9,365 nt of DNA from Actinomycetes bacterium (GTDB lineage Bacteria > Actinomycetota > Acidimicrobiia > Acidimicrobiales > Acidimicrobiaceae). The position numbers were made by a program, and so were the translations under genes. Below the pieces are notes generated by a model, which saw only the letters and a program-made list of their open reading frames with translations, was not told the origin of the DNA and ran no database searches. The DNA lies in contig JAJYVK010000038.1 in NCBI GenBank assembly GCA_021792075.1, positions 1 to 9,365 on the forward strand, read 5' to 3'. Shown piece after piece: positions 1-6,638 of the stretch; position 1 is the first letter of the stretch; every line of letters begins with the position of its first letter.

Positions 1-705
1 AAAGGTAAATGCCTCGACTCGGATACCTCCGACTACGGCAGTATGTAGAAATCGAATCATCGCACGGGCGTAGGGCTCCATCGAGCCGGAGATGTCACAA
101 AGAAGTACGATCCTTCTGGGTCGCGTGCCATTGACCCGATGTCTCACACGCACCGGTTCACCCTGGTGAGCTATCGCCTCTTTCACGCTCCTTTTTATAT
201 CAATCGCGCCTTTGCGGGCGTTGGACGCGACCTTTCTTGTGGTTTGCCGGCGCGGCACCACCAGTGCGATTCGATCCATCGCCCTCGCAGCCTCCTCCAA
301 CTCCGCTTGAGTACACTTTGCGAAATCTTTGTTGAAAAGCACCTCACTCTCCGAAAACGTCAAGCGCAATGTGATGTCGGGCTGAAATGGCTCGACCTTT
401 TCGCTATAGTCGGACTCTGCCTCCGCGTCAACCTCTACTGCGACATTGAGCTCCTCAGCGGCCGCCTGTACCACTTCTAGGCCGGCGGAAAGCCACCACG
501 CGGAGAAGCACGCGTCCAAAGCAGGAAAATCCTCTGGGCGGGATACCAGAGTCGCCCTTGCACAACGATAAAAGTTTTCCTTGGACTCGATGCCCAGGAC
601 AGACAGGGACCGGGCAAACCAGGTCACGCGATCCGTCGGGACCTTGATCCCTGCTCCGCGCAGCAGCCTGGCAAACCCCACTGCCGATCTCGTAAAATCA
701 TCCAT
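1..705 (-). CDS. coxE: CoxE-like VWA-domain protein, 3' end cut by window edge
   Basis: Partial gene: an open frame of 235 codons runs from an ATG at 705 off the left edge with no stop. The N-terminal ~190 residues are a basic and acidic CoxE-type region, followed by a von Willebrand A domain opening with LLCDISGSME. Asp204, Ser206 and Ser208 form the DxSxS metal-ion-dependent adhesion site; the rest of the VWA fold lies outside the window. In the CO dehydrogenase system CoxE works with the AAA+ protein CoxD on post-translational maturation of the Mo active site. An AGGTGG ribosome site sits 6 nt before the ATG, and the gene starts 12 nt after the coxD stop, so the two are co-transcribed. The family call is strong from the MIDAS motif plus context. 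The exact role with this particular dehydrogenase is inferred. Confidence 0.9.
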   Translation of the reverse strand, partial: MDDFTRSAVGFARLLRGAGIKVPTDRVTWFARSLSVLGIESKENFYRCARATLVSRPEDFPALDACFSAWWLSAGLEVVQAAAEELNVAVEVDAEAESDYSEKVEPFQPDITLRLTFSESEVLFNKDFAKCTQAELEEAARAMDRIALVVPRRQTTRKVASNARKGAIDIKRSVKEAIAHQGEPVRVRHRVNGTRPRRIVLLCDISGSMEPYARAMIRFLHTAVVGGIRVEAFTF

Positions 706-717
706 TACGGTCCACCT

Positions 718-1698
718 TTACCGCGCTCTCTGGACGGCCGAACGCACCAATTCGCTCAACGAACTTGCTCGCACCCTGTCGGAATCCTCTTTGTATTTGA
801 GAACGCTGCCCAACGTCTCTTCAACCAGCCGCTCATCGAGCTCTTTGGCCCCGAGTATCGCCAGCGACTCAGCCCAATCGATTGTCTCCGCCACCCCCGG
901 TGGCTTGAAGAGGCCCATGGTACGCAGCCTCTCGACCAGGGCAGCAACTTGACGGGCAAGGATGATGCCAACCTGGGGAGCCCTCAGATTGACTATCTCC
1001 ACTTCCCGCTCGAAGGTGGGATGCTCCACCCAGCAGTAAAGGCACCGCCTCTTCAGGGCATCGTGAACGTCCCGAGTGCGATTCGACGTTATGACGACAA
1101 TCGGAGGAATCTTCGCGCTGATCTGACCGATCTCAGGTATCGTAACCGAATACTCGGAGAGAACTTCGAGAAGAAAGGCCTCGAACTCATCATCAGCTCT
1201 GTCCAGCTCGTCGATCAAGAGCACCGGTGGCTTTCCTCCCATCGAGGAAAGAGCGGCAAGAATAGGGCGCTTGAGAAGAAACCTCTCTCCGTAGAGTTCG
1301 CTCTCCAACTCTTCGATGTTGATTTTGGGATGAACGCCGTCAGCCGAGCCGGACTCTACAGCCCGCAAGTGGAGCAGTTGCTTCGAGTAGTCCCACTCGT
1401 ACAGGGCTTGAGAGACGTCAATTCCTTCATAGCACTGCAAACGAATAAGCTCGGTACCGAGCCACCTCGACAGCGCTTTGGCTACCTCGGTCTTGCCGAC
1501 TCCCGCCTCACCTTCAAGAAAAAGAGGCCTTGCAAGTGCCAATGAGAGAAAGATCGTGGTAGACAAGGTCTCGTCCGCGAGATACTCGTGCTCAGCCAGC
1601 TTCGACTGGAGCTCGACGGGAGAGGCGATGCCAAAAGGCTCGTAGTTAACATTCGAAAAGGACAAACTCAGACTCCAAATTATTGGTGCGCTGGACAT
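718..1698 (-). CDS. coxD: CoxD-like MoxR-family AAA+ ATPase (Mo-hydroxylase maturation)
   Basis: A 326-residue AAA+ ATPase of the MoxR/CoxD group. Visible motifs are Walker A GEAGVGKT (63-70), Walker B VLLIDELDRAD (159-169, with Asp163/Glu164), a sensor-1 Asn in VVITSNRTRD (Asn206), and arginines in DALKRRC (217-218) suited to an Arg finger. A C-terminal lid with IDWAESL follows. In Oligotropha, CoxD is an ATP-driven chaperone needed for sulfuration and metal insertion at the Mo site of CO dehydrogenase. By analogy this protein would remodel the neighbouring large subunit together with CoxE. It lies 40 nt after coxM and 12 nt before coxE. The start is uncertain: ATG 1698 has only a weak AGG, whereas a TTG at 1665 has GGAG 7 nt upstream and would remove 11 residues. 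The first ~20 residues precede the usual family start (around FGIASPVELQ). Confidence 0.92.
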   Translation of the reverse strand: MSSAPIIWSLSLSFSNVNYEPFGIASPVELQSKLAEHEYLADETLSTTIFLSLALARPLFLEGEAGVGKTEVAKALSRWLGTELIRLQCYEGIDVSQALYEWDYSKQLLHLRAVESGSADGVHPKINIEELESELYGERFLLKRPILAALSSMGGKPPVLLIDELDRADDEFEAFLLEVLSEYSVTIPEIGQISAKIPPIVVITSNRTRDVHDALKRRCLYCWVEHPTFEREVEIVNLRAPQVGIILARQVAALVERLRTMGLFKPPGVAETIDWAESLAILGAKELDERLVEETLGSVLKYKEDSDRVRASSLSELVRSAVQRAR

Positions 1699-1738
1699 TA
1701 AACAGCCTAGAGTCTGCGGCCACCTATTTGAGGCGCTA

Positions 1739-2551
1739 TTAAACCGCCTCGGTCAGCGCCCTTTTCACAAGCACCTCGGCAAGATGTCTCCGGTACTGCG
1801 AAGAAGCATTCAGGTCCGCCGGAGGGTCCATACCCTCGCTCGCCTTTAAGCTGGCAGCCTCTATCGAGGCGCCATCGGCCAGCGCCTCTTCCACAGCTCT
1901 CGCGCGCATAGGAGTCGGCCCCATGTTGACAAGCGAAACTCTGGTCCCGCCATCATTCACTGCCGCGACACCGACAATCGCCCAATCTTGAGCCCGCCTG
2001 TTGAACTTCTGAAATGACCAGCCACCGCTGAACTTGGGTACCCTGATCTCGGTGAGCAGCTCGTCAGGAGAGAGAACAGTCTCGAGAAAACCAACGAAGA
2101 ACTCTGTGGCAGGAACTATTCGCTCCCCCTTCGGACCCACGATGACGAATTTCGCATCCAAAGCAAGCACCGCTGCGGGCAGATCGCTCGCTCCGTCTCC
2201 GTGAGATATCGAACCGCCGATCGTACCACGGTGGCGAACCTGCGGATCGCCAACCTGGGACGCCACGTATGGGAGGAGTGGGATCTCGGATTTCAGAACC
2301 CGAGACCATGAAATGTCGTGATGACGCGTCATCGAGCCAATGGCGACGTAGTCGCCCTTATCCTCTATGTAAGAGAGTTCTGCCAGGGACCCGATGTCGA
2401 CAAGCATGCTAGGGCTCGCCAGGCGAAGTTTCATCAGCGGAAGGAGCGAGTGCCCACCGGCCAGCAACTTCGCGTCCTCCACGGACGAGAGGATCGAGAC
2501 TGCGTCCGCCACGGAGCGTGCCTTTGCATAGTCAAATGAAGCTGGGAACAT
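1739..2551 (-). CDS. coxM: Mo-hydroxylase FAD-binding medium subunit (CoxM family)
   Basis: A 270-residue flavoprotein subunit of the CO/xanthine dehydrogenase family. It would bind FAD and pass electrons from the 2Fe-2S subunit to the final acceptor. The first FAD motif, AGGHSLLPLMKLR, is at 31-43. The second, TIGGSISHGDGASD, is at 110-123; it keeps TIGG, but the position usually occupied by Pro in the DPxxD part is Gly. A KFNRRAQDWAIVGVAA stretch (182-197) and a C-terminal CoxM-type domain follow. Length is typical for the family. The start is secure: AGGAG lies 6 nt before the ATG and overlaps the coxL stop, leaving a 9-nt gap that suggests translational coupling. It is the third structural gene, giving S-L-M order, which is typical of form II clusters (form I is M-S-L). 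Confidence 0.95.
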   Translation of the reverse strand: MFPASFDYAKARSVADAVSILSSVEDAKLLAGGHSLLPLMKLRLASPSMLVDIGSLAELSYIEDKGDYVAIGSMTRHHDISWSRVLKSEIPLLPYVASQVGDPQVRHRGTIGGSISHGDGASDLPAAVLALDAKFVIVGPKGERIVPATEFFVGFLETVLSPDELLTEIRVPKFSGGWSFQKFNRRAQDWAIVGVAAVNDGGTRVSLVNMGPTPMRARAVEEALADGASIEAASLKASEGMDPPADLNASSQYRRHLAEVLVKRALTEAV

Positions 2552-2560
2552 TTGTACTCC

Positions 2561-4954
2561 TTACTCGACTTTTCGTCCGCTGCCTTGCGACGACATTATT
2601 GCAGTCCAAACCTTTTGCGGAGATGCTGGCATGTCGATGTGATCAATTCCGAATACTGACAAAGCATCAACCACCGCATTTATAACGGCGGGTGGAGACG
2701 CTATGCAGCCAGCCTCTCCCACGCCTTTTACTCCAAGTGGATTCGTCGGAGAGGGTGTGACGGTGCTTGCAAGCTCAAAGCTCGGGAACTCCGCAGCGGA
2801 TGGCAGCAGATACTCCAGGAATGTTGTGTCAAGCAGATTGCCGAACTCGTCATAGATGGCCTCTTCGTAAAGGGCTTGGGCGACGCCCTGAGCAATGCCT
2901 CCTTCGATCTGCCCCTCTACGATCATGGGGTTGATCTGGTTTCCCACGTCGTCAACGGAGACGTAACGAAGCAGCTCCGTCGCGCCGGTCTCCTCGTCGA
3001 CTTCAACAACGGCAACATGAGTCCCGAACGGGAAGGTGAAATTGGGAGGGTCCCAGCTAACCGTAGCCTCAAGGTTGGGCTCTATGCCTTCGGGAAGGTC
3101 ATGCGCCGTAAAGGCCTCGAAAGCAACGGATGAGAGGGCAAAAGCCTTCCCCGGCGAACCAGCCACCGAGAAGCTGCCATCTTTGTACTGAAGGTCCTCA
3201 ACCGATACCTCGAGACGATGCGCCGCTATCAGCTTTGCCTTATCTAGAACCCTTTCGGTAGCCAGATAAATCGCCGATCCGCCAACAGCCAGCGAACGCG
3301 AACCATAGGTATCGAGGCCATAAGGGGCGATAGCCGTGTCGGAATGGAGCACTTCTATGTCGTCCGGACTGATTCCAAGGCGATCCGCAACAATCATCGA
3401 CCATGACGTCTCATGGCCCTGGCCATGCGGAGAGGTGCCCGTCACGACCTGCACCTTAGAGGTCGGTAGAATTCGCACAGTTGCAGACTCCCAACCTCCA
3501 GCGGAGTACCTGAGCGAACCAAGCACCTTCGAGGGGGCGAGCCCGCACATCTCCACGTAGCTCGAGATACCGACGCCCAGGTGCTTCCTGGAATTCCCGG
3601 AGCGTCGCCGCTCCTGCTCTTTGCGTAGCTCCTCATAGCCCACCTTCTCTAGCGCCATCTCCAACGTGGGCAGATAGTTCCCAGAGTCGAAGATCAAACC
3701 TGGCGCAGACGAATAGGGAAACTTCTCCGGTGCGATGAAGTTACGTCGGCGAATTTCAGCAGGATCAACCCCCACCTTCTTCGCCAGGGCATCCATGCTC
3801 CTTTCAATGGCATATGTCGCTTCCGGCCGACCGGCGCCTCTGTAAGCATCTGTTGGCGTCTTGTTCGTAAATACCCCGGTACAGCTAAACGAGTAAGCCG
3901 GAACATCGTAGAGGCCGTGGTAAAGAAATCCTCCCAAAAGTGGAACCCCTGGGGTCAGCAGCTGCAAATATCCACCCATATCAGCAATGATGTTGACTCT
4001 GACTGCGGTTATTTTTCCTTGTTCATCGGCAGCTAGCTCAATGTCTTGGAGCTGTCCTCTGCCATGAATGGTTGCGAGTGAGTTCTCGCTTCGTTCTTCC
4101 GTCCAGCGAATTGGCTGCCCGAGCTTGCGGGCCAAGGTCAAGGCTAGAACCTCCTCGGCATAGACGTTCAGCTTCGAGCCAAAAGCGCCTCCAACTGCTG
4201 GGGCTATCACGCGTAGCTTTGCCTCAGAGATTCCGACCGTCATGCTCAGCATAATTTTGAGGATGTGAGGAATTTGGGTGGAGCTGAACAGGGTATACTC
4301 CCCTCCGTAAGGGTGGGGAATCGCAATCACCCCCCTTGGCTCCAAAGCAGATGGTATCAGCCTTTGCTGGACATAGCGGTTCTTTACCACGTGGGCTGCC
4401 GAAGCGAACGCCTCATGTACCTTGTCGTTGTCAGGCTCAACCTTCCACACAAAAGACTTGTTGGTGCCTAAAGACGGATGGACGAGAATCCTGTCCGAGG
4501 CTGCATCCTCCAGATCGACAACAGCAGGCAGGGCCTCGTAGTTGACATCGATCGCGGCTAACGCGTCGACTGCGGAAACCTTATTGGACGCCAGCACCAC
4601 AGCTACAGCGTCACCGACGTAGTGGACTATATCGGTTGCAAGGGGATAGTGGGGGGGGTTCTTCATATCTTGAGTCACGGGCCAGGCGCAAGGCATCGGC
4701 GCAGCCCATTCGCCTTGCAGATCCCTTCCAGACATCACATCTATCACACCAGGCATCTTCTTGGCCTCTGAGACATCGACTGAAACTATCTTCGCGTGAG
4801 CCAGCGGCGAGCGTAGCAGAGCCATGTATAGCGCGCCCTGTTCCCAGATGTCATCGACGTACTTGGCCTCTCCCGTGAGTAGTGCAGGGTCCTCACGCCG
4901 AAGCAGGTGCTTGCCAATCACGCGCTCGGATGAACCGGTTTCGACAACTGTCAT
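2561..4954 (-). CDS. coxL: Mo-cofactor large subunit, form II CoxL / xanthine dehydrogenase family
   Basis: Catalytic subunit of a molybdenum hydroxylase, 797 residues from the ATG at 4954. The N-terminal a/b-hammerhead domain (about 15-140) is followed by the Mo-cytosine-dinucleotide-binding domains. Visible motifs are a Gln in SSTQIPH (Gln227, equivalent to the conserved Mo-site Gln), VGGAFGSK (254-261, usually GGGFG), AYRGAGR (370-376), GQGHETSW (511-518) and GVGEAG (744-749) with the likely catalytic base Glu747. AYRGAGR is the form II signature. Form I CO dehydrogenases have AYxCSFR, whose Cys binds copper, so CO oxidation by the Mo-S-Cu mechanism is unlikely and the substrate is unknown. 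The start is chosen by homology and by the ATGA overlap with the coxS stop (GGAG 7 nt upstream). A longer 822-residue reading from 5029 has a non-homologous leader inside coxS. Confidence 0.95.
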   Translation of the reverse strand: MTVVETGSSERVIGKHLLRREDPALLTGEAKYVDDIWEQGALYMALLRSPLAHAKIVSVDVSEAKKMPGVIDVMSGRDLQGEWAAPMPCAWPVTQDMKNPPHYPLATDIVHYVGDAVAVVLASNKVSAVDALAAIDVNYEALPAVVDLEDAASDRILVHPSLGTNKSFVWKVEPDNDKVHEAFASAAHVVKNRYVQQRLIPSALEPRGVIAIPHPYGGEYTLFSSTQIPHILKIMLSMTVGISEAKLRVIAPAVGGAFGSKLNVYAEEVLALTLARKLGQPIRWTEERSENSLATIHGRGQLQDIELAADEQGKITAVRVNIIADMGGYLQLLTPGVPLLGGFLYHGLYDVPAYSFSCTGVFTNKTPTDAYRGAGRPEATYAIERSMDALAKKVGVDPAEIRRRNFIAPEKFPYSSAPGLIFDSGNYLPTLEMALEKVGYEELRKEQERRRSGNSRKHLGVGISSYVEMCGLAPSKVLGSLRYSAGGWESATVRILPTSKVQVVTGTSPHGQGHETSWSMIVADRLGISPDDIEVLHSDTAIAPYGLDTYGSRSLAVGGSAIYLATERVLDKAKLIAAHRLEVSVEDLQYKDGSFSVAGSPGKAFALSSVAFEAFTAHDLPEGIEPNLEATVSWDPPNFTFPFGTHVAVVEVDEETGATELLRYVSVDDVGNQINPMIVEGQIEGGIAQGVAQALYEEAIYDEFGNLLDTTFLEYLLPSAAEFPSFELASTVTPSPTNPLGVKGVGEAGCIASPPAVINAVVDALSVFGIDHIDMPASPQKVWTAIMSSQGSGRKVE

Positions 4955-5424
4955 TTCACCGCTCCCTCCATTGCCTCTGCAGCCGCCAGAACTGACTTGA
5001 CAATGTTGTGGTACCCGGTGCATCGGCAAAGGTTGCCTTCAAGCCCTTCTCGTACCTCTGCCTCTGTGGGCATCGGATTCTCTTTCAGGAACGAGGCAGT
5101 CGCCATGATCATCCCAGGCGTGCAGTATCCACATTGTAGGCCGTGGTTCTCATGGAATGCCTTCTGTATCGGGTGCAGAGCGGAATCGCTTGCCATGCCT
5201 TCTATGGTGGTGAGCTCCATGCCATCCGCCTGGACTGCAAGAACGGTGCAGGACTTCACGGACTCCCCATTTAGGAGGATCGTGCAGGCACCGCATGATG
5301 ATGTATCACAGCCGACGTTAGTACCTGTCAGTCCAAGCACATCTCTTACGTAATGAACAAGCAGTGTGCGAGGTTCAACATCCTTCGTGAAGGATTTGCC
5401 GTTTACCACTGTCGTAATTTGCAT
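4951..5424 (-). CDS. coxS: Mo-hydroxylase 2Fe-2S small subunit (CoxS family)
   Basis: A 157-residue iron-sulfur subunit that would carry electrons from the Mo site in CoxL to FAD in CoxM. The N-terminal plant-ferredoxin-like domain has Cys39, Cys44, Cys47 and Cys59 (CDTSSCGAC...C). The C-terminal helical domain has Cys98, Cys101, Cys133 and Cys135 (CGYC...CRC) for the Mo-proximal cluster. All eight ligands are present and the length is normal. The ATG at 5424 gives the standard [10 protein letters not shown] opening and has a G-rich run just upstream. An in-frame TTG at 5442 would add six residues but is not needed. The stop overlaps the coxL start in an ATGA. This is the first gene of the operon, with a 268-nt gap to the upstream regulator gene. 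Confidence 0.96.
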   Translation of the reverse strand: MQITTVVNGKSFTKDVEPRTLLVHYVRDVLGLTGTNVGCDTSSCGACTILLNGESVKSCTVLAVQADGMELTTIEGMASDSALHPIQKAFHENHGLQCGYCTPGMIMATASFLKENPMPTEAEVREGLEGNLCRCTGYHNIVKSVLAAAEAMEGAVK

Positions 5425-5692
5425 GAAGCCCCCATACCTCAAAGGTCAAACCCAGCATATCTTCAAGTCAACGACTCCAGCTTTCAGCTGACAGTTTGTC
5501 CACTCCAATGTGAGCAATGACTGCGACAGACCGGCAAAATTACAGGACTGACGCAGATATTCGAACATCAATGAACAACACTATCGCTCAAAGATCCATG
5601 GATAAACCCCGATTAATCGTGACTATACGGAGAAGGGAATCCCGCCGCCCCATTCTCGCCTTCGCGATATGCTGGTCACGACGTCTTTCGAG
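5425..5692 (-). promoter_or_regulatory. Intergenic region upstream of the coxS operon
   Basis: These 268 bases between the iclR stop and coxS hold no convincing gene and presumably contain the operon promoter. Visible items are: TCAAACC (plus strand, 5446-5452), 22 nt upstream of the coxS ATG, matching the arms of the repeat in the iclR-MFS region; two abutting small palindromes at 5478-5500; and a perfect 10-bp palindrome CGATTAATCG at 5610-5619. On the minus strand a TTGACT that could be a -35 box ends about 45 nt before coxS, but no good -10 is correctly spaced from it, so I do not name a promoter. No clear terminator follows iclR, so read-through from iclR into coxS is possible. Confidence 0.45.
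5478..5500. repeat. Two abutting palindromes upstream of coxS
   Basis: CAGCT-TTC-AGCTG (5478-5490) is followed, sharing one base, by GACA-GTT-TGTC (5490-5500). Both are perfect inverted repeats with 3-nt centres, placed 54-76 nt before the coxS start, where an activator or repressor could bind. The arms are short, so chance occurrence is possible; the function is inferred only from position. Confidence 0.35.
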
Positions 5693-6472
5693 CTACCTCG
5701 CAGCCCTGTTAGACGTCCCCAAGTCTGCCTCGGCCCTTGAGGCGTATTCGATCATCTTCCGGCCAATCTTTTCCGTGTCTGTCAATTTGAGCCTTATTGT
5801 CGGCATAGAAACAGAAAATGCAGCGATCTGCTTTCCAGTCCAGGTCTTCACGCATGCGCTAATTGACACGAGCCCCGCCTCACTCTCCTCGAGATTCAGA
5901 CCGAACCCCTGCTGACGGGTCTTCTCCAGCTCTTTTATAAACTGGCCGAAACCACTGAGAACCTCCTTTGCGATGGCGGAGTTGTAGGAGGAGTAGAGAT
6001 CAAAAACCTCCTCGTCGGAAAGGCTGCTCAGAAGAGCCTTCCCGCTCGAGGTCCTATGCGCAGGAAAGAGCCTTCCCGCGCGTGAACTCACCCTGAAATC
6101 CCTGTTGGCCTCGACACTCTTCAGGAACCGTATGCTGCACCCTTCTAGGACTACCAAGTGAGAAGTCTCGCCCAAGTCTTTTGTAATCTCATCCAGCCAG
6201 GGTCCCAGCTGCTTCTTGAGAGTCTTGTGAGTCTGGATGCTTCCCTCCCCCAGCCAGAAGAAAGCCGGGCCGCGACTGTACCTTCGATGCGCAGCCGGAA
6301 TAGCGAAGTTGCAGCTGCACAGAGTCTTGAGCAACCTGTGTGCGCTGGAAGGGGCAATGCCAACTGCTTCGGCGACCTCGCTCACGCCAACAGTCTCGTT
6401 ATTCGAAAGCATCAACAGCAGTTCGAGGGCATTTTCCACCGAACCGATCCCATATTTGCTCATTTTCTGCAT
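5693..6472 (-). CDS. IclR-family transcriptional regulator
   Basis: A 259-residue regulator. An N-terminal winged helix-turn-helix (about 9-70) includes SEVAEAVGIAPSSAHRLLKTL as the helix-turn-helix. It is followed by the IclR effector-binding domain (about 80-250) with the family patterns GRLFPAHRTSSGKALLS and LNLEESEAGLVSIS. IclR proteins typically sense small organic acids or aromatic compounds and control adjacent catabolic and transport genes. This gene is divergent from an MFS transporter and lies upstream of, and in the same direction as, the Mo-hydroxylase operon, so both are candidate targets. The ATG at 6472 has no ribosome site, but a promoter -10 box ends 7 nt before it, so the mRNA is probably leaderless. 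A second in-frame ATG at 6463 would shorten it by three residues. The effector is unknown. Confidence 0.92.
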   Translation of the reverse strand: MQKMSKYGIGSVENALELLLMLSNNETVGVSEVAEAVGIAPSSAHRLLKTLCSCNFAIPAAHRRYSRGPAFFWLGEGSIQTHKTLKKQLGPWLDEITKDLGETSHLVVLEGCSIRFLKSVEANRDFRVSSRAGRLFPAHRTSSGKALLSSLSDEEVFDLYSSYNSAIAKEVLSGFGQFIKELEKTRQQGFGLNLEESEAGLVSISACVKTWTGKQIAAFSVSMPTIRLKLTDTEKIGRKMIEYASRAEADLGTSNRAAR

Positions 6473-6479
6473 TGTGGAA

Positions 6480-6508
6480 ATTCTAGCTCATTGGTTTGAG
6501 CATGTCGA
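6480..6508 (-). promoter_or_regulatory. Predicted iclR promoter giving a leaderless mRNA
   Basis: On the minus strand, TCGACA (6508-6503, one mismatch to TTGACA), a 17-nt spacer and TAGAAT (6485-6480, one mismatch to TATAAT) are followed by 7 nt and the iclR ATG. This spacing would start transcription at or next to the A of the ATG. It agrees with the absence of a Shine-Dalgarno sequence. The -35 box lies inside the inverted repeat at 6498-6516, so self-repression is plausible. Confidence 0.65.
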
Positions 6509-6535
6509 AATTGCTCTGTTATCATTCAAACCGAT
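6490..6535. promoter_or_regulatory. Nested inverted repeats, candidate IclR operator
   Basis: The outer arms are ATTGGTTTGA (6490-6499) and TCAAACCGAT (6526-6535), matching at 9 of 10 positions and spaced 36 nt start to start. Nested inside is GAGCA-N9-TGCTC (6498-6516). A direct repeat GTSGAAATT occurs at 6474-6482 and 6504-6512, exactly 30 nt apart (about three helical turns). The region covers the -35 zones of both divergent promoters, where a regulator would act on both genes. That IclR binds here is an inference from position and symmetry. Confidence 0.5.
6496..6525 (+). promoter_or_regulatory. Candidate promoter for the MFS transporter gene
   Basis: TTGAGC (6496-6501), an 18-nt spacer and TATCAT (6520-6525) would place the transcript start near 6532, giving a leader of about 107 nt. 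It overlaps the iclR promoter face to face. A second weaker possibility is TTGCGA (6565-6570), 17 nt, CATAAA (6588-6593). Neither is a strong match, and the choice cannot be made from sequence alone. Confidence 0.35.
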
Positions 6536-6557
6536 TCGGGGGGATTAACCTTTGCGG

Positions 6558-6581
6558 CGCATCGTTGCGAAAAGGCGATGC
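6558..6581 (+). other. Small alternative hairpins in the MFS leader
   Basis: GCATCG (6559-6564) pairs perfectly with CGATGC (6576-6581) across an 11-nt loop. A shorter competing stem, CGCA (6558-6561) with TGCG (6566-6569) and loop TCGT, uses the same left arm, so the two structures exclude each other. If transcription starts near 6532 both would be in the mRNA leader. They are short and may be chance. Confidence 0.25.
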
Positions 6582-6625
6582 ACCTGGCATAAATCCTTTC
6601 TAATCGCATTGGACGCATTTAGTGT

Positions 6626-6633
6626 AAAGGAGG
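6626..6633 (+). promoter_or_regulatory. Strong ribosome binding site deciding the MFS start
   Basis: AAAGGAGG, followed by GGGAA and then ATG at 6639, is a near-perfect Shine-Dalgarno with 5-nt spacing. It fixes the MFS start at 6639 rather than at an upstream in-frame TTG (6552), which would add a 29-residue basic leader unlike the family. Confidence 0.85.
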
Positions 6634-6638
6634 GGGAA

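Noticed and set aside
139..480. Plus-strand open frame opposite coxE
   Set aside because: The minus strand encodes a continuous CoxE/VWA protein here with a MIDAS motif; the plus frame has no recognisable features.
949..1545. 198-codon open frame on the plus strand opposite coxD
   Set aside because: It lies antisense within a gene with intact AAA+ motifs and shows no recognisable domain; it is a coding shadow.
4955..5029. Longer coxL reading frame from 5029 (25 extra residues)
   Set aside because: The added leader lies wholly inside coxS, has no CoxL-like sequence, and the ATG at 4954 has an ATGA overlap with the coxS stop plus a GGAG site.
4997..5353. Plus-strand open frame opposite coxS
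   Set aside because: Antisense to a gene with all eight iron-sulfur cysteines; low-complexity shadow.
1..5424. Annotation of the operon as a classical (form I) CO dehydrogenase
   Set aside because: The large subunit has AYRGAGR, not AYxCSFR, and the gene order is S-L-M, not M-S-L.
5517..5915. Plus-strand open frame spanning the iclR 3' end and the intergenic region
   Set aside because: Half of it is antisense to iclR, it has no clear ribosome site, and no domain is recognisable.
6552..6638. Upstream TTG start for the MFS gene
   Set aside because: The extra 29 residues are not transporter-like, and the strong AAAGGAGG site is positioned for ATG 6639.
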